A DNA stretch of 64,000 nt from Maritalea mobilis (GTDB lineage: Bacteria > Pseudomonadota > Alphaproteobacteria > Rhodobacterales > Rhodobacteraceae): NCBI RefSeq assembly GCF_019800885.1, contig NZ_JAHVKE010000002.1, positions 806,001-870,000 of the forward strand. The letters run 5' to 3'. This document shows, piece by piece, positions 1-8,224 of the stretch. Every line of letters begins with the position of its first letter. The stretch's first letter is position 1. Below the pieces are notes generated by a model. The model was not told the origin of the DNA. It ran no database searches and worked only from the letters and a program-made list of their open reading frames with translations. The position numbers and the translations under genes were made by a program.

Positions 1-444
1 GAAATCGGGTCGCTGGATCACATGCCACTGTTCGAGGACGGTTACCAACTGGCGACGCCGCCCGGTCCGATGGCCGTGAACGGCCCTGCGGCGCTACAGG
101 AGGGCGGGCAGGTCATGCTCCTGGAAAAGGGCCACTGCCTGCAACGCCACGCGCTTCAGGCCTTTCCCGACCGCCATCTGGAACAGGACGAAAGCTTTTC
201 CGCCACCAGCCTGACCACCCTGATCGCCATGGTGTCCGAAGGGTTGGGGATCACGCTGTTGCCGAACCTCGCCGTGGACGCTGGGGTCGCGTCAGGCGGC
301 GCGGTGGCCCTGACGCCCTTGCCCGAGGCCTGCCCGCGGCAGGTCGTGCTGGCGTGGCGAAAGACAAGCGCACGGTCCGAGGTCTTCCGCCGGATCGGTG
401 ACGTTTTGATCCGAACTCGGGACACGATGGCGCAAAGCACCTAA
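1..444 (+). CDS. oxyR: OxyR-like LysR-family regulator, 3' part only
   Basis: The frame is open from base 1, so the gene starts outside the window; about 147 codons of the effector-binding domain are visible. The pattern GHCLQRHALQAF followed by TTLIAMVSEGLGITLLP is the OxyR signature: in E. coli OxyR the peroxidatic Cys199 sits in GHCLRDQA and the loop is followed by the same helix. OxyR is a DNA-binding sensor that activates catalase and other peroxide-defence genes. The position equivalent to resolving Cys208 (nine residues after the first Cys) is Phe here, so disulfide switching may differ from the E. coli model. The gene faces the minus-strand peptidase and shares a terminator with it. 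Family assignment is firm for LysR and likely for OxyR; the DNA-binding half cannot be seen. Confidence 0.8.
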   Translation, partial: EIGSLDHMPLFEDGYQLATPPGPMAVNGPAALQEGGQVMLLEKGHCLQRHALQAFPDRHLEQDESFSATSLTTLIAMVSEGLGITLLPNLAVDAGVASGGAVALTPLPEACPRQVVLAWRKTSARSEVFRRIGDVLIRTRDTMAQST

Positions 445-446
445 AG

Positions 447-472
447 AAATGGCCGCCCAAGGGCGGCCATTT
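447..472. terminator. Bidirectional intrinsic terminator
   Basis: AAATGGCCGCCC and GGGCGGCCATTT form a 12-bp perfect stem around a 2-base loop, with A and T runs at either end. It lies between the convergent oxyR-like and pepF genes and can serve both. Confidence 0.85.
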
Positions 473-495
473 GCAGTCGGGATGGTGAGAACCCG

Positions 496-2322
496 TCACT
501 CCATCGCTTCCAACTCGTCGATGAAGCCCTCGATCATGCTCAGACCCTTGTCCCAGAACGCGGGGTCGGAGGCATCGAGACCGAAGGGCGCCAGCAATTC
601 CTTGTGGTGCTTGGACCCGCCCGCCTTGAGCATCTCGAAATACTTTTCCTCGAAGCCGGGCGTGCCTTCTTCGTAGACGGCATAGAGCGCGTTCACGAGG
701 CCATCGCCGAAGGCATAGGCGTAGACGTAGAAGGGCGAATGCACGAAGTGCGGGATATAGGCCCAGAAGGTCTCGTAGCCCTCCATGAACTCGAAGACCG
801 GCCCGAGGCTTTCGGCCTGCACGCTCATCCAGAGCGCGTTGATATCGTCGGGGGTCAGTTCCCCGCCGCGGCGCGCGTCGTGCAGTTTGCATTCGAAATC
901 GTAGAAGGCGATCTGGCGGACGACCGTATTGATCATGTCCTCGACCTTGCCCGCCAGCATCACCTTCTTCTGCTGGTCGTCCCTGGCCTCGGCCAGCATC
1001 TTGCGGAAGGTGAGCATCTCGCCAAAGACGCTCGCCGTTTCGGCCAGGGTCAGGGGGGTGGAGGACAGCAATTCGCCCTGACCGGCGGCAAGGCGCTGGT
1101 GCACGCCATGGCCCAACTCATGCGCGAGCGTCATCACGTCGCGCGGTTTGCCGAGGTAGTTGAGCATCACGTAAGGGTGCACGTCCACGACGGTGGGATG
1201 CGCGAAGGCGCCCGGCGCCTTGCCCTCTTTCACGGCGGCGTCGATCCAGCCATCGGTAAAGAACGGCTCGGCCAATTCTGCCATGCGCGGGTCGAACCCG
1301 GCATAGGCGTCGGAGACCAGTTTGCGCGCCTCGTCCCAGCCGACGATGCGGGTTTCTTCCATCGGCAGCGGCGCGTTGCGGTCCCAGACTTGCAGCGTGT
1401 CGAGGCCCAGCCACTTGGCTTTCAGCTTGTAATAGCGATGGCTCAGGCGCGGGTAGGCGTTGACGACCGCGTTGCGCAGGGCCTCGACCACCTCGGGCTC
1501 GACATGGTTGGCGAGGTGACGGCCCATCTGCGGGGTCGGCAAGCCGCGCCAGCGATCCTCGATCTCCTTTTCCTTGGCCAGCGTGTTGTGCACGCGGGCA
1601 AAGAGCGGCAGGCGGGACTGGAACGTCTCGGCCAGCGCGCGGGCGCCGGCCTCGCGCTTGGTGCGGTCCTGTTCGGTCAGCAGGTTCAGCGTGGCCTCGA
1701 TGCCAAGGGTTTCGCCATCGACCTCGAAGCTCAGCCCCGCGATGGTTTCATCGAACAGCTTGTTCCACGCCGACGAGCCGACCACCGACTGGTCGTGCAG
1801 GAATTTCTCCAACTCGTCCGACAGCTGGTAGGGCTTCATCGCCCGCATCCGGTCGAAGACGGGCTTGTAGCGGGCGAGGTCCGCGTTCTCGGCCATCAGC
1901 GCGTCGTAACGCTCATCCGGGATGCGGTTGAATTCCAGGCTGAAGAACACCAGCGGCGTGGTGAAGGTCGTGATCTTGTCCTGCATGTCGGACATGAACT
2001 TGGCGCGCTCGGCGTCGGTCGTGTGCTGGTAATAGCGCAGGCCGGCATAGGACATGATGCGCCCCGCGATCAGGTCGATCTTCTCGTAGCGCAGCACGCA
2101 GTCCAGGAGGGCGGTGGCGTCCAGATCGGCCAGTTTGCCCTCGTAATCGGCGGCGAAACTGGCACAGGCCTCTTCCAGCCAGTCAAGGTCGCGCTTCAAC
2201 TCGGGGGCGTCCTGCGCGGTATAAAGATCGTCGAGGTTCCATTCCGGCAGGTCGCCAAGCGGCACGCCCCCGGCCTCGGTTGCGGCGTCGCGGGGCAGGG
2301 CGGCGGGGAAGGGCAAGTTCAT
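496..2322 (-). CDS. pepF: M3 family oligoendopeptidase F
   Basis: This 608-residue cytoplasmic zinc metallopeptidase hydrolyses short peptides. The metal site HELGH is near residue 400, followed about 25 residues later by the TLAETASVFGE segment that supplies the third zinc ligand, as in the M3 family. The length matches PepF/M3 enzymes (about 600). The frame is open upstream to 2688, but the extra 122 codons are Arg/Pro-rich and look like non-coding GC-rich sequence. The ATG at 2322 has a GAGG Shine-Dalgarno and is followed by MNLPFPAALP, typical of the family. It is transcribed divergently from the acyl-CoA ligase and ends at the shared terminator at 447-472. Confidence 0.93.
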   Translation of the reverse strand: MNLPFPAALPRDAATEAGGVPLGDLPEWNLDDLYTAQDAPELKRDLDWLEEACASFAADYEGKLADLDATALLDCVLRYEKIDLIAGRIMSYAGLRYYQHTTDAERAKFMSDMQDKITTFTTPLVFFSLEFNRIPDERYDALMAENADLARYKPVFDRMRAMKPYQLSDELEKFLHDQSVVGSSAWNKLFDETIAGLSFEVDGETLGIEATLNLLTEQDRTKREAGARALAETFQSRLPLFARVHNTLAKEKEIEDRWRGLPTPQMGRHLANHVEPEVVEALRNAVVNAYPRLSHRYYKLKAKWLGLDTLQVWDRNAPLPMEETRIVGWDEARKLVSDAYAGFDPRMAELAEPFFTDGWIDAAVKEGKAPGAFAHPTVVDVHPYVMLNYLGKPRDVMTLAHELGHGVHQRLAAGQGELLSSTPLTLAETASVFGEMLTFRKMLAEARDDQQKKVMLAGKVEDMINTVVRQIAFYDFECKLHDARRGGELTPDDINALWMSVQAESLGPVFEFMEGYETFWAYIPHFVHSPFYVYAYAFGDGLVNALYAVYEEGTPGFEEKYFEMLKAGGSKHHKELLAPFGLDASDPAFWDKGLSMIEGFIDELEAME

Positions 2323-2486
2323 CTGGGAAACCTCGGCTGTCGTTGTTTCATCTGCGTTGAGGCAAGATATGCGCCCCGTGTCCGCCCGTCTCAAGGCGAA
2401 AGGGGCAGAAAGCCGCGATGCCCGCGCTTGACGCAGGGCCGCCGCGCTGGTCCGATCATCGTGCGGGATGACAGCGGGGTGCGGGG

Positions 2487-3788
2487 ATGGAGTGCGTGAC
2501 CGGGGCCGAGCGGGCCAGTGCCGAGGATCTGGCCGACCACCGGGCAACGGCCTGGGCGGCGCAGAGGGTGCATGTCGCCGAGAACTCGGTTTTCTATCGG
2601 ACCTTGTGGCTGGACCAAGCGCCGCCCGAGCGGTTGGAGGACCTGCCGGACCTGCCGCTGTCGGACAAGTCGCAACTGCGCGTGGCACAGGCGGCGCATC
2701 CGCCCTTCGGCAATTACCTCGCCGCGCCGGTCACGGACGCGGTGCGGCTGCATCGGACCAGTGGGACGACGGGGCAGGCCATGAACCTTGCGCTGTCAGC
2801 CCGCGATGCGCGGATCACGGCGGCGGTCGGCGGGCGATGCCAGGCCTCGGCGGGGCTTGGACCCACGCACCGGGTCGTGCATTGCCTGAACTACCGCATG
2901 TGGATGGGCGGGCTGTCGGATCACATGACGCTGGAGGAGACAGGCGCGCTCGTCGTGCCCTTCGGCGTTGGAGAAACGGACCTGCTGGTGCGCACGATCC
3001 GCGAGGTGGGGATCGACGCGATCTCCTGTACGCCGTCCTACCCGGCGGTTCTGGAACGGGTCATCGCCGAGCGCTTTCCCGGCACCCATCCGCGCGACCT
3101 CGGCCTGAAACTGGGCTTGTTCGGGGGGGAGCCCGGGGTGGATGACCCCGCCTTTCGCGCACGGATGATGGAGACCTGGGGCATGCAGGCGCGCAACGCC
3201 AATTACGGCGTGTCGGACGTATTCTGCAATTTCGCCGCCGAATGCCCGCATGACACGGCGCTGCATTTCATGGGTATGGACGTGATGCACCCCGAGCTGA
3301 TCGACCCCGACAGCGGCGACGTGGTCCCCATCGCGCCGGGCCAGCGGGGGGAATTGGTGCTGACCCACCTGATCCGCGATTGCCAGCCCCTGGTGCGGTT
3401 CCGTACCGGCGACATCCTGGAAATCGTCGCGACCGAGCCCTGCGCCTGCGGTGTGACCGGTTTCCGGTTCCGCGTGGCGGGGCGCTCGGATGACATGGTG
3501 GTGGTGCGGGGGTTGAACATGTTCCCCTCGATGGTGGCCGCCGTGGTCAACTCCTTCGTCGAGTTGTCGGGAGAGTACCGTATCCGGCTCGACACCCCGC
3601 CGCCCTATGACCGCCTGCCCATAGAGGCCGAGCTGGCCGAGGGCGCGCAGACCGACGGATTGGCCGAGGCCTTGGCGCGCGAGATCAAGGCGCGGCTGGG
3701 GGCCACGGCCGAGGTGGTGCTGCTCCCCCATGGTACGCTGCCGCGGACCGAGGGCAAGACGAAGCGCGTGATACGGGGGTATGGATGA
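2487..3788 (+). CDS. Phenylacetate-CoA ligase-like AMP-dependent synthetase
   Basis: This 433-residue member of the PaaK branch of the acyl-adenylate superfamily is predicted to activate a carboxylic acid with ATP and CoA. The nucleotide-binding loop TSGTTGQAM is near residue 90, a YGVSDVF segment forms the middle motif, and the C-terminal LPRTEGKTKRV supplies the lysine region of the mobile domain. Length is that of PaaK (about 430). The stop overlaps the start of the next gene by four bases (ATGA), so ligase and enoyl-CoA hydratase are translationally coupled and probably act on the same acyl-CoA. The true acid substrate cannot be read from sequence; phenylacetate itself is unlikely because no paa genes are nearby. 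Confidence 0.82.
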   Translation: MECVTGAERASAEDLADHRATAWAAQRVHVAENSVFYRTLWLDQAPPERLEDLPDLPLSDKSQLRVAQAAHPPFGNYLAAPVTDAVRLHRTSGTTGQAMNLALSARDARITAAVGGRCQASAGLGPTHRVVHCLNYRMWMGGLSDHMTLEETGALVVPFGVGETDLLVRTIREVGIDAISCTPSYPAVLERVIAERFPGTHPRDLGLKLGLFGGEPGVDDPAFRARMMETWGMQARNANYGVSDVFCNFAAECPHDTALHFMGMDVMHPELIDPDSGDVVPIAPGQRGELVLTHLIRDCQPLVRFRTGDILEIVATEPCACGVTGFRFRVAGRSDDMVVVRGLNMFPSMVAAVVNSFVELSGEYRIRLDTPPPYDRLPIEAELAEGAQTDGLAEALAREIKARLGATAEVVLLPHGTLPRTEGKTKRVIRGYG

Positions 3789-4543
3789 GCGATTTCACCT
3801 ATGACACGGTCCTGAGCGAGCGTCGCGGCGCGGTGCGAATCATCACCCTGAACCGGCCCGAGCGGCTGAACGCGATGAACCGCCAATTGATCGACGACCT
3901 CGCCCGCGCGGTCGATGACGCCAATGCCGAAGAGGCCTGCCGCGTGATCCTGCTGACCGGGGCGGGCAAGGCGTTTTGTGCCGGCGACGACCGGAAGGAC
4001 CATGTGCATCCGGAAAGCGAAGCCGAAGCGCGCGACCTCGTTGAGGCGATCCAGCGCTGCACGGTCGCGCTGGTGCAGGGCGAGGCGCCGGTGGTCGGCG
4101 CGATCAATGGCTGGGCCGTGGGGGGCGGGTTCGAATGGGCGATTAACTGCGATTTCCCGATCTGGGCGGAAAGCGCGCGCGGGTTCTTTCCCGAAGTGTC
4201 GCTGAACGTATTTGTCACAGGCGCGGTGACGGCGATCCTGCCCACCCTGGTCGGGATGACCAAGGCGCGCGAGATGCTGTTTTTTGGCGAGCGCTACGGT
4301 GCGGCGGAGCTGGCCGAGATGGGCGTGGCCTGGCGCGTTGTGCCGGATGACGCGTTGATGGCCGAGGCGATCGCCGTGGCCGAGCGCCTTGCGGAGCTGC
4401 CGCCCCTGGCCGTGCGGTCGATGAAGCGGGTGCTGAACATGGCGGGCCTGCCCGACCTGACCCGCGCGATGGACCTGGAAATCGAGGCGACGGTCGCCGG
4501 GTTTCTTGACCCGGAAACGACCCGGCGGGTCCGGGATTTCTGA
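3785..4543 (+). CDS. Enoyl-CoA hydratase/isomerase family protein
   Basis: This 252-residue crotonase-fold protein has two oxyanion-hole segments: GKAFCAGDDRKDH around residues 60-70 and WAVGGGFEWAINCD around 108-121. The usual catalytic glutamates are not clearly in place, so hydratase, isomerase or another crotonase reaction is possible. The start ATG overlaps the stop of the upstream acyl-CoA ligase, giving a two-gene operon for activation and hydration of an unsaturated or aromatic acid. A conserved three-hairpin intergenic repeat begins four bases after the stop codon. Confidence 0.88.
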   Translation: MSDFTYDTVLSERRGAVRIITLNRPERLNAMNRQLIDDLARAVDDANAEEACRVILLTGAGKAFCAGDDRKDHVHPESEAEARDLVEAIQRCTVALVQGEAPVVGAINGWAVGGGFEWAINCDFPIWAESARGFFPEVSLNVFVTGAVTAILPTLVGMTKAREMLFFGERYGAAELAEMGVAWRVVPDDALMAEAIAVAERLAELPPLAVRSMKRVLNMAGLPDLTRAMDLEIEATVAGFLDPETTRRVRDF

Positions 4544-4547
4544 GGGG

Positions 4548-4650
4548 TTGCGCCGCCTTCGGCGTCGCTCTGTCTGCGCCTCAAGGGGCCTTGAGCCCCT
4601 TTCGGCGCGGGCGCGTTCCGCGCCGTGCATATTTGAAGGATAAAGATGGG
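4548..4650 (+). repeat. Three-hairpin 3'-end repeat, copy A
   Basis: Begins 4 bases after the enoyl-CoA hydratase stop. Stem 1 is GCCG/CGGC near 4553-4567, stem 2 is AAGGGGC-cttga-GCCCCTT (4583-4602 region), stem 3 is GGCGCG-ttc-CGCGCC. The tail reads GCATATTTGAAGGATAAAGA then TGGG. Same orientation as the upstream gene. Other copies are at 6909-7015, 51313-51428, 51573-51700, 54531-54636 and 61044-61150. Confidence 0.85.
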
Positions 4651-4680
4651 GGCGGGATGCACTGGCCCAAAGGGTGCGGG

Positions 4681-5043
4681 TTAAAGTTCGACCTCGCCGT
4701 CCTCGCCGACCTCGGGCAGGTCTTCCTCGATGGGCGGTGCGTCGGGTGAGCGGCGAATGATGATGTCGCCGTTTGGCAGCCGCTCGGGCAGTTCGTAGGC
4801 GGTCAGATCGTCGATCTGGCGGCCGAGTTCCTGAAGGAAGGGCAGCATCTCGTCTTCGAAGAACGGCCGGGCCTCTTCCAGCATGGGGCGCATCTCGTCG
4901 AGCAGGTTCTCGAGGATCATGCGCGAGCCTTCGCGAAGCAGGCCGAGGCCTTCGGACATGTCGCCATCGTCATCCTGGGCATGCGCGGGGGCCGCGGCCA
5001 GAAGCGCGGCGACGGCGAGAGGGATAAGGCGGGATCGCGTCAT
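4681..5043 (-). CDS. Exported acidic protein of unknown function
   Basis: This 120-residue protein has a clear signal peptide (residues 1-22, hydrophobic core LAVAALLAAAP, cleavage after AHA). The mature part starts QDDDGDMSEG. It is rich in Asp and Glu, predicted helical from about residue 30 to 80 (repeated MxPxLEEARPFFEDEM-type segments) and ends in an acidic tail. Conserved small proteins like this occur in Rhodobacteraceae, sometimes wrongly labelled AAA+ ATPase; no nucleotide-binding motif is present. It is convergent with the enoyl-CoA hydratase gene. Role unknown; periplasmic location is inferred. Confidence 0.75.
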   Translation of the reverse strand: MTRSRLIPLAVAALLAAAPAHAQDDDGDMSEGLGLLREGSRMILENLLDEMRPMLEEARPFFEDEMLPFLQELGRQIDDLTAYELPERLPNGDIIIRRSPDAPPIEEDLPEVGEDGEVEL

Positions 5044-5071
5044 GGGTCCAATATAGGGGCTGAGACCCGTC

Positions 5072-6109
5072 TCAGGAAGGCGCGCTGTTCAGGTCGAGCG
5101 TCACCGGGAAATGGTCGGAGGCGGTCAACAGCGCCTCGCGCAGGTGCACATCATGCCAGCAGCCGGGGTCTTCGAACGGATGCCAGATGCGCCAGCTTCG
5201 GGCGCGCGGGCGCAGATCGGGCGAGACCATGATGTAGTCGAGAAGCGCGGAGAGGTAGTGCCCCTCCTCGGCGAGAAAAAAGCGTGCGCTGGTGGCCTGG
5301 GCGGCGATGCGGCTTTGCAGGGCGCGGGCGGCATGGGGATCGTAGAGGCGGCGATCGGGGGGCAGATCCTTGCCCATCACGATCTCGACCCCGGACCGCC
5401 CGAAGAGTTTTTCGTACTCGTCGAGGCCCGGGCCGTCATTGAGATCGCCCAGCACGATCAGGGGCTCTCCTGCATCCAGATGCCCGTCGATGCGCTGACG
5501 CAGCCAGATGCATTGCGCCAGTTGCTTGCGGCGGTTGGCGATGGCGATGCGCATCACCTCGTCGGGTGTGCTGGCGCCATGCGGGGCCTTGGATTTGACG
5601 TGGCATCCGATCATGCGCATCGGTCCAAGCGCGGTGTCCAACGCCAGTTCCAGCGGCGGCTTGGAGAAGGTGACCACATCCTCGGTCGCGTCGATATCAA
5701 GGTCGATGCGGAACGCCCCGTCGAACCGCGGTGCGTCCGGATCCCCGCGCTTGCTCGTGGCATTGCCGCGCGGGTCGTGGCGCGCCGCCATGACATCAGG
5801 ATCATAAAGCAGCATCAGCTCTTGCTGCGTGTGATTGGCAAAGCCGATCAGCGCCTTGCGCGCCCGGATCCCGGCATGCGCGGCGAAGGTCTCGAGCGCG
5901 ACCGTGCCGTCGCGGTGGCGCGAGGTGTCGGGGGCTTCGATCACCATGATGGCGTCGGCATCCATGGCGCGGTAGATATGTGCGAGCGCCGCGATCTGGT
6001 CCTCGCGCGTCACGTCCTGCCGGGCGGACCAACGGTCGTCGTTCAGCAGCGTGCCGTCATCCGCGAAGAGCGCGTGGAACCACTCGACATTGTAGGTGGC
6101 GACCCGCAT
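5072..6109 (-). CDS. Endonuclease/exonuclease/phosphatase family protein
   Basis: This 345-residue protein has the DNase I-like fold. Motifs in order are N-terminal ATYNVEWF (metal-binding Asn/Glu), CHVKSKAP in the middle, IVLGDLNDGPG near residue 215, and C-terminal SDHFPVTLD with the catalytic Asp-His. It could be a phosphodiesterase or nuclease; the substrate cannot be told. An upstream in-frame extension of 20 codons is rejected because the ATG at 6109 gives the canonical start of the fold. Its ATG lies one base after the stop of the TerB/DnaJ gene, so the two form an operon. There is no signal peptide, so it is cytoplasmic. Confidence 0.87.
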   Translation of the reverse strand: MRVATYNVEWFHALFADDGTLLNDDRWSARQDVTREDQIAALAHIYRAMDADAIMVIEAPDTSRHRDGTVALETFAAHAGIRARKALIGFANHTQQELMLLYDPDVMAARHDPRGNATSKRGDPDAPRFDGAFRIDLDIDATEDVVTFSKPPLELALDTALGPMRMIGCHVKSKAPHGASTPDEVMRIAIANRRKQLAQCIWLRQRIDGHLDAGEPLIVLGDLNDGPGLDEYEKLFGRSGVEIVMGKDLPPDRRLYDPHAARALQSRIAAQATSARFFLAEEGHYLSALLDYIMVSPDLRPRARSWRIWHPFEDPGCWHDVHLREALLTASDHFPVTLDLNSAPS

Positions 6110-6110
6110 A

Positions 6111-6818
6111 TCAGGCGGCCCCGTTCCGCTCGGATTGGATCGCCTCCCACGCGATGTTGACCGCGGCAAGCCGCGCCTCGGCGAGTCTCACCGCCTCTTC
6201 CGGGACGCCGCGCGCCAGCATCCGGTCGGGATGGGTCGCACGCACCTCGGCCCGCCAGATCGCCTGGATCTCCTCGAGCGGGGTATCCGGCGCCACCCCG
6301 AGCACCGTGTAGGGATCCGGCGGCGCATCGGGAACATGCCGGGCGCGCATCCGGCGAAAGGCCCCGTCCTCCATGCCGAAGATCTCGGCGACGCGGGCGA
6401 GGAAGGCATCTTCGCCGGGGTGATACTCGCCATCGGCGGTCGCGATGAAGAACAGCCCCTCCATCAAGTCGCACAGCACCGAATCCTGCCCGCAGGGCTG
6501 ATCGTCCGAGCGGAACATGCGCGCGATCCGGGCGGCGTACTCCTCGAACCCGGCGACGTCCTCGCGCGCCATGTTGAAAACCCGGGCGGCGGCGCGTTCA
6601 TCTTCGGCGGCGATGTGAAAGACCTGCCGAAAGGCGGCCACCTCGTCACGGGTGACAAGCCCGTCGGCCTTGGCCATCTTCGCAGACAGCGCGATCACCG
6701 CGATGGTGAAGGCGACACTGCGCTCGGGCGGGGTGCGCAGCTTGTCGAAGACAGCCGACAATCCCTCGCCCTTCGTCAGGGCGGCCAGCGCGTCCGTGAT
6801 GCGGGACCAAAGCGACAT
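6111..6818 (-). CDS. TerB/DnaJ-like (DjlA-type) co-chaperone
   Basis: This 235-residue protein has an N-terminal TerB-like helical domain (about residues 25-150, with KADGLVTRDEV and ADGEYHPGEDAF acidic loops). A C-terminal J domain carries the HPD motif in ATHPDRM near residue 195. It should stimulate the ATPase of DnaK-type chaperones. Unlike E. coli DjlA there is no N-terminal membrane segment. The downstream phosphatase-like gene follows after one base, indicating co-transcription. The combination of domains is clear; the client is unknown. Confidence 0.88.
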   Translation of the reverse strand: MSLWSRITDALAALTKGEGLSAVFDKLRTPPERSVAFTIAVIALSAKMAKADGLVTRDEVAAFRQVFHIAAEDERAAARVFNMAREDVAGFEEYAARIARMFRSDDQPCGQDSVLCDLMEGLFFIATADGEYHPGEDAFLARVAEIFGMEDGAFRRMRARHVPDAPPDPYTVLGVAPDTPLEEIQAIWRAEVRATHPDRMLARGVPEEAVRLAEARLAAVNIAWEAIQSERNGAA

Positions 6819-6908
6819 GGGGGTTTTCTAACGCAAGCGTCCGGCGAGGGGCAGGGGAATTGTCACCGCATGGGCCTCACGACCGGCTGAGGCGCATCCC
6901 GCCCCCGC

Positions 6909-7015
6909 CCCATCTTTATCCCTCAAATATGCAAACGCGCGGAACGCGCGACAGCGCGGCAAGGGGCTCGATGCCCCTTGCCCCGCTTCCCCGGGCGACG
7001 GCAAAGCCGGCGCAA
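6909..7015 (-). repeat. Three-hairpin 3'-end repeat, copy B
   Basis: Starts 4 bases after the GNAT stop, reading on the minus strand. Stem 1 is CGGC-ttt-GCCG, stem 2 is GGCAAGGGGC-atcga-GCCCCTTGCC, stem 3 is CGCGCG-ttc-CGCGCG, and the tail is GCATATTTGAGGGATAAAGA. Orientation equals that of the upstream gene. It sits between co-directional genes, so it is not simply a feature of convergent ends. Confidence 0.85.
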
Positions 7016-7019
7016 ATCC

Positions 7020-7493
7020 TCAGAGGTATTTCTGCATCAGCACAAGATCGTGCCACCGGTCGAACTTGCGCCCCACCTCGGCCAGGCGTGCGACCTCGCG
7101 GTAGCCAAGCGCTGCATGAAAGGCGATGCCCTCTGCATTCTCGCCAGACACGCCGGCAAAGACCGAATGCACGTCCATGGCGCGCAAGGCCCCCTCGACC
7201 GCCGTCATCAAGGCGCGCCCAAGTCCACGCCCGCGGGCCCCCTCGGCGACATGGATGGAATGCTCCCAGGTATGGGCGTAGCCGGGCCCGCCGCGAAACT
7301 GGCCCGCCGTGGCAAATCCCGCGACCGCGCCGTCGTGCTCGGCGACGAAGAAGGGTGTCCCGTCAGCCATCATCCTGGCCAGGGCCTCGGGCTCCTTCTC
7401 GGCAGTCGTGAAGGTGATGACGGTGTCGCGGATGATCGCGTTCCAGATCTCGGCGATGGCCGTCGCATCCTCGGGGCGCGCCGGGCGGATCAC
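7020..7493 (-). CDS. GNAT family N-acetyltransferase
   Basis: This 157-residue single-domain acetyltransferase resembles the phosphinothricin acetyltransferase subgroup: it starts IRPARPEDATAIAEIWN and has GYAHTWEHSIHV and the acetyl-CoA pyrophosphate loop ARGRGLGRAL. It transfers an acetyl group from acetyl-CoA to an amine; the substrate is unknown. The start is a GTG at 7493 that overlaps the stop of the upstream VOC gene (GTGA, four bases), indicating translational coupling. The frame extends further upstream but only as the shadow of the VOC gene. Confidence 0.88.
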   Translation of the reverse strand: MIRPARPEDATAIAEIWNAIIRDTVITFTTAEKEPEALARMMADGTPFFVAEHDGAVAGFATAGQFRGGPGYAHTWEHSIHVAEGARGRGLGRALMTAVEGALRAMDVHSVFAGVSGENAEGIAFHAALGYREVARLAEVGRKFDRWHDLVLMQKYL

Positions 7494-8104
7494 AGCGTGA
7501 TCTCGCCGCTTGGCGTCGCCAGGACGGCTTCCATGCGCGGCACCTCTCCGGGCACGACCTTGATCCGGTCGTCCGAGATCATCGGCGCAAGGGCCGCCGA
7601 CAACCCGTCCGCATCGGGCGAGATCAGGCGCAGCCCGGTCAGGCGCACCGAGCGGTCTTCCAGCCGCGGCGCGGGGTGGGCCGGGCCGCTCCATTCGATC
7701 AGCGCCGGAAACAGCCCGGAAAAGGGCAGCAGCCCGGTTGTCGGGATCGCCATGCGCCAACGCAAATCGGCCCGTTCAAGGCTCCACGGCACGCCCGTGC
7801 CCTCGGGGGCCGCGGCAAGCGCGGCGTCGAGGTCGTCGCAGCGGCAGATCCAAGTGCTGGTACGCGTCACGCCCGCGAAATTGTCGAGGTCGAACCAGCG
7901 CGGCTGCGCGGGGGCGGGCGCGCCGGGTTCGATGGCGATCAGTTCGAGATATTCCTCGGGTCCAAGCGACAAGAGGCGGTTCCATGTCCCCATCGCGGCA
8001 TGTTGCCCACCGGGGGCGAGCGGGACGCCCAGTTTCTCTTCCACCTCGGCCGCGCCGGTTTCCAGCGCCTCGGTCGAGATCGCGATATGGTCGAGTGTCA
8101 GCAT
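7490..8104 (-). CDS. VOC (glyoxalase-like) family protein
   Basis: This 204-residue protein starts MLTLDHIAIST, the first beta strand of a vicinal-oxygen-chelate module with its metal-ligand His. A QHAAMGTWNRLLSL segment follows, resembling the glyoxalase-like domain Glyoxalase_3. A second, weaker half (PALIEWSG and LTGLRLISPDADGL) completes the pseudo-repeat. Substrate and reaction are not identifiable. It is coupled to the downstream GNAT gene by a 4-base overlap and divergent from the 5-formyltetrahydrofolate cyclo-ligase gene. The ATG at 8104 is preferred over the longer frame, which adds 74 codons unlike any domain. Confidence 0.82.
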   Translation of the reverse strand: MLTLDHIAISTEALETGAAEVEEKLGVPLAPGGQHAAMGTWNRLLSLGPEEYLELIAIEPGAPAPAQPRWFDLDNFAGVTRTSTWICRCDDLDAALAAAPEGTGVPWSLERADLRWRMAIPTTGLLPFSGLFPALIEWSGPAHPAPRLEDRSVRLTGLRLISPDADGLSAALAPMISDDRIKVVPGEVPRMEAVLATPSGEITL

Positions 8105-8224
8105 GGCCGCCCCTTCATGATACCTGTCGCGGCAAGGCGTAGCGCGCGGGCGCGTGTCGGAAAAGCCCGCACTTGGGTCGCGTCGCCTGTTGCGATCCGG
8201 CGCGGAACCAAGAAATCTGCCGCC

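Noticed and set aside
604-2499. A plus-strand frame of 631 codons opposite the M3 peptidase
   Set aside because: Antisense shadow; the minus-strand peptidase with its HELGH site explains the region.
8105-8224. Possible 6S RNA before the 5-formyltetrahydrofolate cyclo-ligase gene
   Set aside because: 6S RNA often sits here, but the interval is 120 bases between divergent starts, shorter than a typical 6S RNA of about 160, and I could not fold the characteristic central bubble.
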